Source: Natronomonas gomsonensis
GTDB taxonomy: Archaea; Halobacteriota; Halobacteria; Halobacteriales; Haloarculaceae
Direction: 5' to 3'
Assembly: GCF_024300825.1 (NCBI RefSeq)
Contig: NZ_CP101323.1
Location: forward strand, 1,984,001 to 2,048,000
DNA length: 64,000 bases
In this document: positions 8,811 to 18,136 of the stretch, piece by piece
Position numbering within the stretch: the first letter of the stretch is position 1
How the letters are laid out: each line of letters opens with the position of its first letter
Made by a program: the position numbers and the translations under genes
The notes under the pieces: generated by a model
Database searches by the model: none
Told to the model about the DNA's origin: nothing
What the model saw: only the letters and a program-made list of their open reading frames with translations

Positions 8811-10979
8811 ATGGTCGAGTTTACTCGACGGAAACTGATGTCGACATCGGTGGCCGCCGCCCTCGGGGCGAGCGTTTCCGGCGTCGCCGTGGCACAGACC
8901 GACGATTCCGACACACCCGGCGCGCCGAGCGTCAAGGGAGACCTCAAGCGATTCTCGACGACGGCGCTCGGAGCCGAGGTGACCGGTCCCTACGTCTTCG
9001 AGGACGGGTCACTACTGTACAGTCTCCAACACCCAAGCCGGGACAATCCCGCGCCGTTCGACAAGAGCGGCATCGGCTACTTCAAGGGGTTCTCTTTCGA
9101 GTTCGACGGTTCCAACGACGACTTCGAGGAGCTGTCGACGCCTCAGACCAACGACGAACAGGGACGCGTCCGCGGGGCTGACGGCGACTTCGAGTTGCTC
9201 GCCCGTGAGGCCGACCCCATCAACGGCGGGACGGAACGACTCGGCGTCGCCCAGACCCCCGACGGGGAGGACATCACCCAAGAGGACTTCGAAGGCACCC
9301 AGTACGGGGATGCCGCGTTCAACCCCGACTGCAACGAGTTCGTCGCCACCGGCGACGGCGACGGCTATCTCTTTACCAACTGGGAGAACAGTCCCGGGAA
9401 CGTCTCACGCATCCCCCTCAGCAAGGAAGACGGCGAGTGGAGCGCCGACCTCGACAACGCGATGAACGTCGCCAACACCGACGCCTTCCGCGACATCGGC
9501 GGAACGCGAATCAACTGCTACGGCGATTTGAGCCCGTGGGGAACGATGGTCTCCTCCGAGGAGAACTACGCCCACCCGCGCGTCTCGCTGACCGCAACGG
9601 TGAGCGACGTCGCCGACGCCGGCACCGGCAAAGGTATCCGGGGCGCCCACGAGTTCTGGAACCGGCCGAACCCCAACGGGATTCAGGAGGCAATCGACTC
9701 CTACTACGGCGACGACTCGTGGTACGTTCAAGGCTACTGGGCGATGACCGGCGTCGAGTTCCTCGCGTACTACCTCGGCGCCGACCCCATCGATCAAGGC
9801 GACGGTGAAAACACCGTCGACCCAATCGGCGATACGTATCCCAACCCCTATCGCTACGGTTACCACGTGGATATCCGAGAGCCGACCGCGGAGACGCCAC
9901 AGCCGGTGAAATACTACGTGATGGGTCGGGCCGCATGGGAAGCGCCGGACATCCAACACGACAAAAAGACCGTCTACGGCTGTTCGGACGGCGACAGTAA
10001 GGGCATCTACAAGTTCGTCGCCGACCGGCCAATCCAGAGTTACGACGACCCGATGGACATCGCGGGGACGCTGTACGCGCCGAAGGTGACCAATCCCGAG
10101 GCCGCAGCGAAGAACTCCCCGGCCGAGACGAACCTCGAAATCGAGTGGCTGGAACTCGGGTCGGCGTCGAACCGCGAGGTCGAATCGTGGATTGCCGACT
10201 ACGACGACGTGACGCAGGTCGACTACCTCGAAACCCACGCCGACTGGAGCGAGGGCGACGACGTGACCGCCGACGTCGTGGAGGAAGCCGACCGCGAAGT
10301 CGTCGCAAACGGCAATCAGGACTACATCACCGACGCGGAGATTCTGGAGTGGGCCGACCAGTACGAGGCCAACGGTGCCGACGGCGTCGACGACGAACTC
10401 CGCCGCGTCCCGTTCCTCGAAACGCGGGCCGCTGCAAAGGAAATCGGGGCCTCCATCGAGTTCAACAAAGCCGAGGGCGTCGACAGCATCGAGAAGGCCA
10501 CCCCCGGCAACTACGTCTACTTCGGCATCTCGGAGTTCAACGACGACCTCTCGAACGACACCGGCGACATCGGCATGGAACGGGTCGACGGCGGCGTCGT
10601 CTATCGGGCGGAGTTGGAACCCGATTACAACGTCTCGACGCTGGAGCCCGTCATCACCGGCCCCGACGGCTCCGACCCCGCCGACGTGGCCGACGACGCG
10701 CTCATCAACGTCGACAACGTCTACGTGATGGACGACGGCCGCGTGCTCTGCTGTGAGGACGCCGACCAGTTCGGCCGTTCGTACAGCAACGACTGCCTGT
10801 ACGTCTACGAACCCGAGGATGACCCCGGACGGAGTAACCGAGGGAACGGAAACGGAAACGGCCGAGGCAACGGGGACGGCGGCAACTACGACCACCTCAG
10901 CGAACGCTCGCGAGGGTCGAAGATGTCCGAGGAGGAAAAGGCGGCGTTCAACCGCATGGCCGCCGAGAACGACGACTGA
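8811..10979 (+). CDS. phoX: PhoX family secreted alkaline phosphatase
   Basis: A 722-residue Tat-exported enzyme of the PhoX/DUF839 family (PF05787), which uses iron and calcium in characterised bacterial members to remove phosphate from organic esters outside the cell. The signal has FTRRKLM followed by an Ala-rich stretch ending VAVAQ. Family marks include the DLSPWGTMVSSEENY block, repeated calcium-binding-like acidic loops, and YGCSDGDSKGIYKFV. The C-terminus has a Gly/Asn/Arg-rich linker and a short helical tail. I chose the ATG at 8811 because it begins the Tat signal and follows a TATA box. It fits with the pst and phoD genes downstream. Confidence 0.88.
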   Translation: MVEFTRRKLMSTSVAAALGASVSGVAVAQTDDSDTPGAPSVKGDLKRFSTTALGAEVTGPYVFEDGSLLYSLQHPSRDNPAPFDKSGIGYFKGFSFEFDGSNDDFEELSTPQTNDEQGRVRGADGDFELLAREADPINGGTERLGVAQTPDGEDITQEDFEGTQYGDAAFNPDCNEFVATGDGDGYLFTNWENSPGNVSRIPLSKEDGEWSADLDNAMNVANTDAFRDIGGTRINCYGDLSPWGTMVSSEENYAHPRVSLTATVSDVADAGTGKGIRGAHEFWNRPNPNGIQEAIDSYYGDDSWYVQGYWAMTGVEFLAYYLGADPIDQGDGENTVDPIGDTYPNPYRYGYHVDIREPTAETPQPVKYYVMGRAAWEAPDIQHDKKTVYGCSDGDSKGIYKFVADRPIQSYDDPMDIAGTLYAPKVTNPEAAAKNSPAETNLEIEWLELGSASNREVESWIADYDDVTQVDYLETHADWSEGDDVTADVVEEADREVVANGNQDYITDAEILEWADQYEANGADGVDDELRRVPFLETRAAAKEIGASIEFNKAEGVDSIEKATPGNYVYFGISEFNDDLSNDTGDIGMERVDGGVVYRAELEPDYNVSTLEPVITGPDGSDPADVADDALINVDNVYVMDDGRVLCCEDADQFGRSYSNDCLYVYEPEDDPGRSNRGNGNGNGRGNGDGGNYDHLSERSRGSKMSEEEKAAFNRMAAENDD

Positions 10980-11043
10980 GCGTCCGACCCGTCTCGTGCC
11001 GTTCGGCACAAGACGTAACTAGGATAGCGGCAAACGGGGCCGC

Positions 11044-11415
11044 ATGGTGTTCGATACTGCGGCCTCGGAGCGGCCAAACCCCGAGGACGTAATCGAGGCG
11101 CTGGACGACGACCAGTGTCTCAAGTTACTGTACGCCCTGGACGAACCGCGGAGCGTGAAGGCACTCTCGGAGGCGGCGGACGTGCCGCTGTCGACGACGT
11201 ATCGGAAAATCAGCAAACTCGAAGGTGCCTCACTGGTCGAAGAGCGGACGGAGATTCGGGCCGGCGGCCACCACCGCACCACGTACGCCCTCGATGTCGA
11301 CCGCGTCGTCCTCGATTTGGTCGGCGGGCCGCCGCTGGGCATCGACATCGTCCGGCCACCCGAACCCGAAGGCAAACTCGTCGAGATGTGGTCCGAGGTG
11401 CGGAGCGAAACGTGA
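11044..11415 (+). CDS. Winged-helix transcriptional regulator
   Basis: A 123-residue DNA-binding protein. Residues about 18-85 form a winged helix with LSEAADVPLSTTYRKISKLEGASLV as the helix-turn-helix, followed by a wing ending HHRTTYALD. Its stop overlaps the start of the next small membrane protein, an arrangement common in haloarchaea (HTH gene plus DUF7521-type gene). No metal-binding cluster is seen. Target unknown; the flanking phosphate genes are possible targets, but nothing in the sequence proves that. Confidence 0.8.
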   Translation: MVFDTAASERPNPEDVIEALDDDQCLKLLYALDEPRSVKALSEAADVPLSTTYRKISKLEGASLVEERTEIRAGGHHRTTYALDVDRVVLDLVGGPPLGIDIVRPPEPEGKLVEMWSEVRSET

Positions 11416-11684
11416 CCGACTACGTCACCTTCGTCGTCGCGCTGAAGGCCGTCACCCTCGTTCTCGGCGGTCTCATCACGTACTTCGCGGCGAACGCCTA
11501 CCGCCGAACCGGCTCCCGGCCCATCGGCTTTCTCGCCGTCGGCTTCGGCTTCGTCACGCTCGGGTCGCTTCTGGCCGGCGCCGCCCATCAGGCGTTCGGG
11601 CTGCCGGTCAACGCGGTGTTGCTCATCGAGAGTGCGCTCGTCGCCGTCGGCTTCGGCGTCATCACCTACTCTTTGTACGAGTAA
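11412..11684 (+). CDS. Small three-helix membrane protein (DUF7521-like)
   Basis: A 90-residue protein with a GTG start that overlaps the regulator's stop by four bases. It shows three transmembrane helices (about residues 5-25, 35-57 and 65-88). Length and pairing with an HTH gene match the DUF7521 family of haloarchaea. It may sense or be controlled with the regulator. Its stop abuts that of the opposing gene at 11685. Confidence 0.75.
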   Translation: MTDYVTFVVALKAVTLVLGGLITYFAANAYRRTGSRPIGFLAVGFGFVTLGSLLAGAAHQAFGLPVNAVLLIESALVAVGFGVITYSLYE

Positions 11685-12062
11685 TCAAGCCGTCGCGGTC
11701 GGCGGCGCTTTCGGACCACGGAGGTAGCCGATTGGAGCGGCGACCAACCCGACGACGACGCCGACGAGTATCGAGAGGACGACGCCGACGCTGAGCAGGA
11801 ACGCCCCGACGAGGAACGCCACGAGGAACGCGACGCCGAAGGCGCCAAAGCCGAAGGCGATACGCCGATTGCCCGCCCCCTCGGAGCCGAGACCGAAAGC
11901 GACCGCGGCGCCGGCGGTCGCACCGGCGAAGAGACCGGCAGGGATACCGACGAACAGCGAGAACTCCATGCTCTGGCCGGCGAGTTCGGTGACTGCGACG
12001 CCGACGATGACGAAGGCGGCGATGGCGGCCGCGAGGGCGATGGTGAGTGTTTTGAGTTTCAT
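11685..12062 (-). CDS. Hydrophobic membrane protein, unknown
   Basis: A 125-residue protein made almost entirely of about four transmembrane helices rich in Ala, Gly and Val, with a short Pro/Ala/Thr tail. It begins MKLKTLTIALAAA, which could be read as a signal anchor. It is convergent with the DUF7521-like gene, with no space between them. I do not recognise a function. Similar proteins occur widely in haloarchaea as uncharacterised membrane proteins. Confidence 0.6.
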   Translation of the reverse strand: MKLKTLTIALAAAIAAFVIVGVAVTELAGQSMEFSLFVGIPAGLFAGATAGAAVAFGLGSEGAGNRRIAFGFGAFGVAFLVAFLVGAFLLSVGVVLSILVGVVVGLVAAPIGYLRGPKAPPTATA

Positions 12063-12157
12063 GGGTGTGATGTCGACTTGAAGTCGGAGGTCGACAGTGC
12101 GAAAAATCCGTTCTGAAGACGGTTAGTTAGGTGGCCGCTGAACCGGGGCCACGTGGT

Positions 12158-12730
12158 TTACCCGAGGACGTAGTCGAGTTTCGGGTACTTCTCGATGAGC
12201 GCCTGCCCGTCGATTTTGTACTGCTCGATGTAGGCGTCCAGTCCGAGGATGCGCCCTGCGCCGAAGGCCGCGACGGCCAGGAACACGAGCATGTACGCGA
12301 AGTCGCCGTTGATGACGCCGTGTTCGACGCTCCAGTTCCCGAAGTAGAACATGAGCATCATGAGCGCGCCGAAGAACGCCGCGAGGCGGACGACGGCACC
12401 GACGATGAGGCCGAGGCCGATGAGGACCTCACCCCACGGGACGGCCACGTTCGCGAACTCGACGAACCACGGCGTCGAACCCATCCACGCGAAGACACCA
12501 GCGAGGGGGTTGCCGTTCGTCGCGGCGACGTTGTTCAGGTAGCCACCCGCGCTGAACGGCTCCGCGGCGAGGACCTTGGTAATCCCCGAGTAGAGGAACG
12601 CGTAACCCATCATGAGCCGAAGCGCGAGGACGAACCACGCGCTGAGGCTGTGGGCTTTCCCGGTGACGGTGAAGCTACCGATTCTGCTCTGGAAGACGTT
12701 CGGTCCGGTTTGAGTGGTGTTAGTTGCCAT
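12158..12730 (-). CDS. DoxX family membrane protein
   Basis: A 190-residue four-helix membrane protein of the DoxX/DoxD-like family (quinone-related and thiol-stress membrane proteins in other organisms). Marks are the LRLMMGYAFLYSGITKV first helix, the VPWGEVLIGLGLIVG second helix, and two following helices. About 12730-12775 the upstream region includes AT-rich bases suited to a promoter. It is a single gene on the minus strand, after the phoU gene. The substrate is not evident. Confidence 0.8.
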   Translation of the reverse strand: MATNTTQTGPNVFQSRIGSFTVTGKAHSLSAWFVLALRLMMGYAFLYSGITKVLAAEPFSAGGYLNNVAATNGNPLAGVFAWMGSTPWFVEFANVAVPWGEVLIGLGLIVGAVVRLAAFFGALMMLMFYFGNWSVEHGVINGDFAYMLVFLAVAAFGAGRILGLDAYIEQYKIDGQALIEKYPKLDYVLG

Positions 12731-12856
12731 TAGTGGTCTCCTCGTTTATGCAAACGCTAAGAAGCAGTATATAGCGCGTAGCTGATTCCCGAGGGTGGAG
12801 AAACAGCCGTTTGAGGGGCCAGATACGCCGGTTTCGTTATTTCGTCTCGGAGCGGG

Positions 12857-13861
12857 TCACGGCCCGCCGTCGACGGCGTCGACCAGCGAGACGACCTCCG
12901 CGATGTTGCCACCGTTTTTGGCGGTCCGGCGGATGCGCTCGAGGAGACGCCCGTAGAGGTACGCCCCGTCGCCACCGTCGTCGTAGAGAGTTCGGTCGAA
13001 CTCCTCAAGTGCGTCGACGACCGCGGTCCGACGGTCGAGAGCTTCGACCGGCTGGCCGTCGAGGGCGGTCGTGACGACGCCGCGAGCGTCGGCCGCGAGG
13101 GATTCGATTCCGTCGGCGATCTCTCCGTTCGGTGGGGCTGGCTGACGGCCGACGATTTCCGCGATACCCTCGGCGTGGTCGGCGACCCGTTCCAGCTGTC
13201 TGGCGATGCGGAACTGCGTGAATGCGGTCAGTCGGTCGGTCTCCAGTTGGTCCATCTCGCGCACGTCGACGAGGACGCGGTAGAACTGTCGGCTGACGAG
13301 CGCGAACAGGCGATCGACGTCGTCGTCGCGCAACGCGACCCGACGGGCGAACTCGGCGTCGCCCTCGACCACTGCCTCGACGGCGTCGCGATGCATCGGC
13401 AGCGCCAGCTGTCGGAGTTGGCTAATCGTCTGTTGGAGCGATATTTCAGCCGGGTCGAGCAGGCTCCGAACCACGAGCGACCGGGTCGTCTCCTCTGCGA
13501 CCTCCATGCCGACCAGCCCGGTGATGGTTCCGGTCGCGGCCCGCCGTTGTTCGGGCGAGAACCCTGTCGTCGCCTCAATCTCGATCGTGTCGGCGCCGGC
13601 GGCGTAGGCCGCCTGAATCCGCCGGACCAGCATCTCCGTCTCGAAGGTATCGGCATCGATCGTGGCTCTCCGGTCGGCGCTGGCGTGTTCGGTCGGCGCG
13701 ACCACCAATCGATCCTCGAACGGGTAGATGAACAGCCCGGTTCCCGGCGCGATGTCGCGTTCCTGTGCCCAGCCTTTCGGAATCGAGACGGTGAACGTCG
13801 ACCCGCCAGCGAGTTGGACCTTCCGTTCGGCCGGCCCGCCGTCGGTTGCAGTTCGTTTCAT
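12857..13861 (-). CDS. phoU: AbrB-PhoU fusion regulator
   Basis: A 334-residue protein with an N-terminal AbrB/SpoVT-type DNA-binding fold (residues about 10-55, KVQLAGGSTFTVSIPKGWA) joined to PhoU-like helical repeats (about 115-330). PhoU proteins restrain the Pst phosphate importer and phosphate signalling; the AbrB part suggests that this one also binds DNA. It is the last gene of the pst operon, starting one base after the stop of the second phoU. This architecture is common in haloarchaea and may replace the missing PhoB/PhoR pair. Confidence 0.85.
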   Translation of the reverse strand: MKRTATDGGPAERKVQLAGGSTFTVSIPKGWAQERDIAPGTGLFIYPFEDRLVVAPTEHASADRRATIDADTFETEMLVRRIQAAYAAGADTIEIEATTGFSPEQRRAATGTITGLVGMEVAEETTRSLVVRSLLDPAEISLQQTISQLRQLALPMHRDAVEAVVEGDAEFARRVALRDDDVDRLFALVSRQFYRVLVDVREMDQLETDRLTAFTQFRIARQLERVADHAEGIAEIVGRQPAPPNGEIADGIESLAADARGVVTTALDGQPVEALDRRTAVVDALEEFDRTLYDDGGDGAYLYGRLLERIRRTAKNGGNIAEVVSLVDAVDGGP

Positions 13862-13862
13862 A

Positions 13863-14528
13863 TCAGTAAATCAACTCGTCATCGTGTTCGACCATGTAGA
13901 CGATGCGTGCACAGACGTTGACCGCGTGGTCGGCGACGCGTTCGAGGTCCCGAATCGTCAACAGCAACCGCGAGGTGTCTTCGAGTATCGCCGCCGACTC
14001 GTCGCCGTAGTTCGTCCGGAGTAAATCCTCGACGACTGTCCCGCTGGCCGTCTCACAGAGGTGGTCGATGTCGTCGTCGCGCAGCGCGACCTCACGTGCA
14101 ATCCCGGCGTCGCCGCGGTCGTAGGCATCGATGGCGTCGGCCACCATCGCCCGCGCCCGCTCGCCGATGTGTCGGATATCGACCTCCGGGTACCGTTGGC
14201 GTTCGGCGTCGAGCGCGTAACCCGCGAGGTTGCTCGCCAGGTCGGCGATGCGTTCGAGGTCGGTGAGTATCTTGAACGAGGCGGCGACGAACCGGAGGTC
14301 GCTCGCGACCGGCTGTTGGAGCGCGAAGAGGCCGATGCAGTCGGATTCGAGGTCGAGATACGTCTCGTTGATTTCGTCGTCGCCCTCGATGACCCCCCGG
14401 GCGAGTTCCTCGTCTTTCGTCTCTAACGCCGTCAGCGCGCCGTCGTAGCGGCCGAGGACGACCTCGCCCATCTCGACGACATCGGCCCGAAGCGTCCGCA
14501 GTTGGCGCTGATAATCCGTTCGTGCCAT
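13863..14528 (-). CDS. phoU: Phosphate signalling protein PhoU
   Basis: A 221-residue two-repeat all-helical protein. Both PhoU repeats carry the acidic metal-binding motif: DLERIADLASNLAGY and DLERVADHAVNVCAR. It lies two bases after pstB, so translation is probably coupled. Its expected role is inhibition of the Pst transporter when phosphate is ample. Length matches classical PhoU, and it complements the AbrB fusion encoded next. Confidence 0.93.
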   Translation of the reverse strand: MARTDYQRQLRTLRADVVEMGEVVLGRYDGALTALETKDEELARGVIEGDDEINETYLDLESDCIGLFALQQPVASDLRFVAASFKILTDLERIADLASNLAGYALDAERQRYPEVDIRHIGERARAMVADAIDAYDRGDAGIAREVALRDDDIDHLCETASGTVVEDLLRTNYGDESAAILEDTSRLLLTIRDLERVADHAVNVCARIVYMVEHDDELIY

Positions 14529-14530
14529 GG

Positions 14531-15445
14531 TTATCCGAACTTGCCGGTGATGTAGTCCTCGACGCGGTCGCTGTTGGGGTTCTCGAAAATCCGGTCGGTG
14601 TCGCCGTACTCGACCAACTCGCCGCCAGTGAGGAAGACGGCCGTCTGGTCGGAGATGCGGGCGGCCTGCTGCATGTTGTGGGTGACGACGACGACGGTGT
14701 ACTCCTCGGCCAACTGCTCGATGAGGTCCTCGATTTTGGCCGTCGCAATCGGGTCCAGCGCCGAGGCCGGTTCGTCCATCAGGATGACGTCGGGATCGAC
14801 CGCCAGACAGCGGGCGATACAGAGCCGTTGCTGTTGACCCCCCGAGAGGCTGAGAGCGTTCTCGTCGAGGCGGTCTTTGACCTCGTCCCACAGCGCCGCC
14901 TTCCGGAGGGACTCCTCGACGATTCGGTCCCGCTGTTGGCGGTCGTCGCGGCCGGTGAGGCGGTCGAAGAACCCGGTTCGAATGTCGCCGTGTTTGCGCG
15001 GCCCGTAGGAGACGTTCTCCCGAATCGACTTCGGGAACGGGTTCGGCGCCTGAAACACCATCCCGACGCGCTTGCGAAGTTCGACGAGGTTGACGCCGTC
15101 CCGATAGATGTTCTCGCCGTCGTAGGATACGTTGCCGTCGATTTCGGCTGCTCGAATCCGGTCGTTCATCCGGTTGAGACACCGGAGGAACGTCGATTTC
15201 CCGCATCCGGACGGTCCGATGAGCGCGGTGACGCTCTCCTCGGGAATCTCCATGCCGATGTCCTTCAGCGCGTGGTCGTCGCCGTAGTGGACGTTGAGGC
15301 CACTCACCGAAATCTTCGGGTCGCCCTCGAAGTCGTACTGGCGCCACGATGGCCGAATCGTCTCCTCGGACTCACCGACCGTCGTCGTCCGTGGAGTCTG
15401 GGGTTCGTCGGTCCGTTCCGTCTCGTTTAGTGTCGTGTTACTCAT
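14531..15445 (-). CDS. pstB: Phosphate ABC transporter ATP-binding protein PstB
   Basis: A 304-residue ATPase. Walker A is GPSGCGKST at about residues 77-85, the signature is LSGGQQQR, and Walker B is [12 protein letters not shown]. It carries PstB-specific marks such as CLNRMNDRI and [13 protein letters not shown]. The N-terminal 40 residues are acidic and unaligned with bacterial PstB. I chose the ATG at 15445; it overlaps the 3' end of pstA by eight bases. It powers the PstA-PstC channel at the inner face of the membrane. Confidence 0.96.
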   Translation of the reverse strand: MSNTTLNETERTDEPQTPRTTTVGESEETIRPSWRQYDFEGDPKISVSGLNVHYGDDHALKDIGMEIPEESVTALIGPSGCGKSTFLRCLNRMNDRIRAAEIDGNVSYDGENIYRDGVNLVELRKRVGMVFQAPNPFPKSIRENVSYGPRKHGDIRTGFFDRLTGRDDRQQRDRIVEESLRKAALWDEVKDRLDENALSLSGGQQQRLCIARCLAVDPDVILMDEPASALDPIATAKIEDLIEQLAEEYTVVVVTHNMQQAARISDQTAVFLTGGELVEYGDTDRIFENPNSDRVEDYITGKFG

Positions 15446-16991
15446 AGTTGAGTCTCCGTCTGAAGTACATCCGCGTGGCGATACCGACCGCATAGAACGA
15501 CAACACGACCACCAACAGCACGAAGGCGGTTCCCCAGCCGTACTCGACGGCGTTATCCGCGGAAACGCCCGAGGTGATGGTCGCGTACAGTTGATACGGC
15601 AGCGCCGGCGCGCTCTGCAGTAGCGCGTCGTTGGCGACGAACGGCGGTGCCGACGTGAACTCGAAGGACCCGAGAACGTTCGGCGCGTCGTCCCGCAAAC
15701 CACCGGACATCACCAAGAGAATGGGTGCCGTCTCGCCGGCGATGCGACCCACACCCAAGATGACGCCGGTGACGATGCCGGGCATCGCCGCCGGAACGAC
15801 GACGCTCTTGATGGTCTCCCACTGGGAGACACCGAGGGCGGCGCTTGCGTCGCGGTACTCGTCGGGAACGGACTTGATGGCCTCCCGAGAGGTGATGAGA
15901 CACAGCGGCATCAGCATGAATCCCAACACGAGGATGCCCGACAGCAGCGAGGTGGTGCCGCCGAGTCGCGGCACGAGGAACGCGTAGCCGAACAGGCCGT
16001 AGACGACCGAAGGCGTCGACCACAGCCCGTTCGTGGCGATTTCGACCGCGCCGACGAACGGTCCCTGTTCGGCGTACTCGGTGAGGAAGACGGCGGCGGC
16101 GACGGCGACGGGCACGCCCGTTACCGTCGCGCCGACGACGAGATACAGCGTCCCGACGATGGCCGGGAACACCCCATTGACCACGTCCGGGCGGAACGAG
16201 TAGCCGTTCAGTACGAACGGCCAATCGAAGGGATACAGCGAGAACCCCTCGAAGGCGGGACCGATTCCCTTCGTGACGATAAAGAGGATGACCGCCAACA
16301 GGACGGCCAACATCCCGAGGGCGTTCAACGCGACCAGGAGGTACGCGCCGGCCTGTCGGCCCTCGCTGCCGTAGCCGCCGTAGGCTTTCGCGCCAGCCCA
16401 CGCCGTCAGGAGCGCGGCAGCAGCCGTCAGCGTCGGAATCGTCATCGACCCGCTGAACGCCGCCGAGAGCCACTCGGGGTCCCACAGCCACGCCGGCGTC
16501 AGCAGGTTCGTCAGGACGGCCCCCGAGACGGCGACGGCGACGACGACCGCCGGCAGCGTCGACCCGATGTCCTCGGACAACAGGCCGAGGCCGACGAACG
16601 TGACCGCGCCCGCGAGCAGGCCGACAGGGAAGCCACCAAGCGGACCGAGCACGCCGAGTTGGAGGGTCGCAAGCCAGACGGCAGCGGCGGCGATGACGCC
16701 GAAGACCCCAGCCGTGACCGTGCCAGGGGTTTGGTCGGGCGTCGTATCGAACGCCCCGAGTGCCGACCCGACGCCGACGACGCCGACACCGAGACCCATC
16801 GTCAGTAGGCCGACGGCGAGGAAGTCGTACAGACCGATGCCGAGGACGGACGCTTCCTCGGTCACCACACGGGCGACCGCCAGCACCGACAGCATGAACA
16901 CGAGGAGACCGATGCCGATGACCGTCGAAGCGACGCGTTCGCCGAGCGTCGTCTCGTCGGTGACCAGCGTCGAGGCGTACTCGTCGCTCAT
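15438..16991 (-). CDS. pstA: Phosphate ABC transporter permease PstA
   Basis: A 517-residue permease. The last 280 or so residues contain the BPD permease domain with the EAA loop ([20 protein letters not shown]). The first 230 residues add several more transmembrane helices, absent from the roughly 290-residue bacterial PstA. The start overlaps the pstC stop by four bases (ATGA). With PstC it forms the phosphate channel. Confidence 0.93.
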   Translation of the reverse strand: MSDEYASTLVTDETTLGERVASTVIGIGLLVFMLSVLAVARVVTEEASVLGIGLYDFLAVGLLTMGLGVGVVGVGSALGAFDTTPDQTPGTVTAGVFGVIAAAAVWLATLQLGVLGPLGGFPVGLLAGAVTFVGLGLLSEDIGSTLPAVVVAVAVSGAVLTNLLTPAWLWDPEWLSAAFSGSMTIPTLTAAAALLTAWAGAKAYGGYGSEGRQAGAYLLVALNALGMLAVLLAVILFIVTKGIGPAFEGFSLYPFDWPFVLNGYSFRPDVVNGVFPAIVGTLYLVVGATVTGVPVAVAAAVFLTEYAEQGPFVGAVEIATNGLWSTPSVVYGLFGYAFLVPRLGGTTSLLSGILVLGFMLMPLCLITSREAIKSVPDEYRDASAALGVSQWETIKSVVVPAAMPGIVTGVILGVGRIAGETAPILLVMSGGLRDDAPNVLGSFEFTSAPPFVANDALLQSAPALPYQLYATITSGVSADNAVEYGWGTAFVLLVVVLSFYAVGIATRMYFRRRLNYE

Positions 16992-18097
16992 GGGTCACCC
17001 CCGAGTTTCTTCTCCATCCGAAGTTCGACGCGGCGCGCCCCGACGGACAACACCAACACGGTGACGAATAGCACGACTCCCGCCGCGAACAGCGCGCTCA
17101 GATGCGTACCGTCGGCGTTTCCGTACTGACTGGCGATGAGGCTCGTCAACGTCTCGGTACTGGCGAAGACATCGGCCAGCGGTTGCGGGAGCTGTTGGCT
17201 GTGGCCGATGATGACCGTCGCAGCCATCGTCTCGCCGATGGCCCGACCGATGCCAAGCAGGACGGCCGCCGAAACGCCCGACAGCGCCGCCGGGAGCGTG
17301 ATGCTCTTGGTAGTCTGCCACTCCGTGGCCCCCATCGCGACGGAGCCGTCGCGCATGCTCGCAGGCACACTCGTGAGCGCGTCGTCGGCGACGGAGACGA
17401 CCGTCGGCAGCGCCATCAAGCCGATGACGAGTCCGACCAGAAAGAGGCTCCCGAGGTTCGACATCCGAAGGTTCTCGAAGAGGAACGTGTTCAGCGTCAC
17501 GAAGCCGAGATAGCCGTAGACGATAGAGGGGATGCCGGCCAGAATCTCCACGCCCGGCTTCACCGCGTCGCGGACCATCGGCGGCGCGATTTCCGCGAGG
17601 AACAGCGCCCCCGCGATGCCGAGTGGTCCCGCGATGACCATCGCGATGGCGGTGGTCACGAGCGTCCCCCAAATCATCGGCACCAGCGAGTAGGTGTTCG
17701 AACCGGTGCTCCAGAACGTCTCGACGGCCGGCAGCGAGACGCCGAAGACGGTCACGGGGTCGGTGAAGCCGAACAGGCCGGTGCCCATTACCCGGAAGGC
17801 GGGAATCGCCCGATAGAAGATGAACACCGTGATGAGGCCGAGAATCGCAATCGTCGAGGTAGTGGCGATGAGCGTGACGACTCGTGCGGTTACGTCTTGG
17901 TGGGCGACCCAGCCGTAGGCGACCGCTCCCACGAACGCCACCAACGGAACCGCAGCGAGCGGGCTATTCAACAGGAACAACGCGAACGTCGCGAACAGAC
18001 TGAACGACAGCACGGCGAGCATCGCAGCCGCCTTCGTCGAGAGTCCGCTCGCCCGTTCGAGTCGCGGAAGCCGTCCGAACAGGGTCGAGCCGAGCAT
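16988..18097 (-). CDS. pstC: Phosphate ABC transporter permease PstC
   Basis: A 369-residue permease with about eight predicted helices and the EAA loop VAMGATEWQTTKSITLPAALS. LAEIAPPMVRDAVKP and GIPSIVYGYLGF are typical of PstC. It starts about 40 bases after the stop of pstS and overlaps pstA. It contains extra N-terminal hydrophobic segments compared with bacterial PstC. Confidence 0.94.
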   Translation of the reverse strand: MLGSTLFGRLPRLERASGLSTKAAAMLAVLSFSLFATFALFLLNSPLAAVPLVAFVGAVAYGWVAHQDVTARVVTLIATTSTIAILGLITVFIFYRAIPAFRVMGTGLFGFTDPVTVFGVSLPAVETFWSTGSNTYSLVPMIWGTLVTTAIAMVIAGPLGIAGALFLAEIAPPMVRDAVKPGVEILAGIPSIVYGYLGFVTLNTFLFENLRMSNLGSLFLVGLVIGLMALPTVVSVADDALTSVPASMRDGSVAMGATEWQTTKSITLPAALSGVSAAVLLGIGRAIGETMAATVIIGHSQQLPQPLADVFASTETLTSLIASQYGNADGTHLSALFAAGVVLFVTVLVLSVGARRVELRMEKKLGGDP

Positions 18098-18136
18098 GGA
18101 GTGAGAAGTTTCGTGAGTGATTCGGTTCCGAACGGC

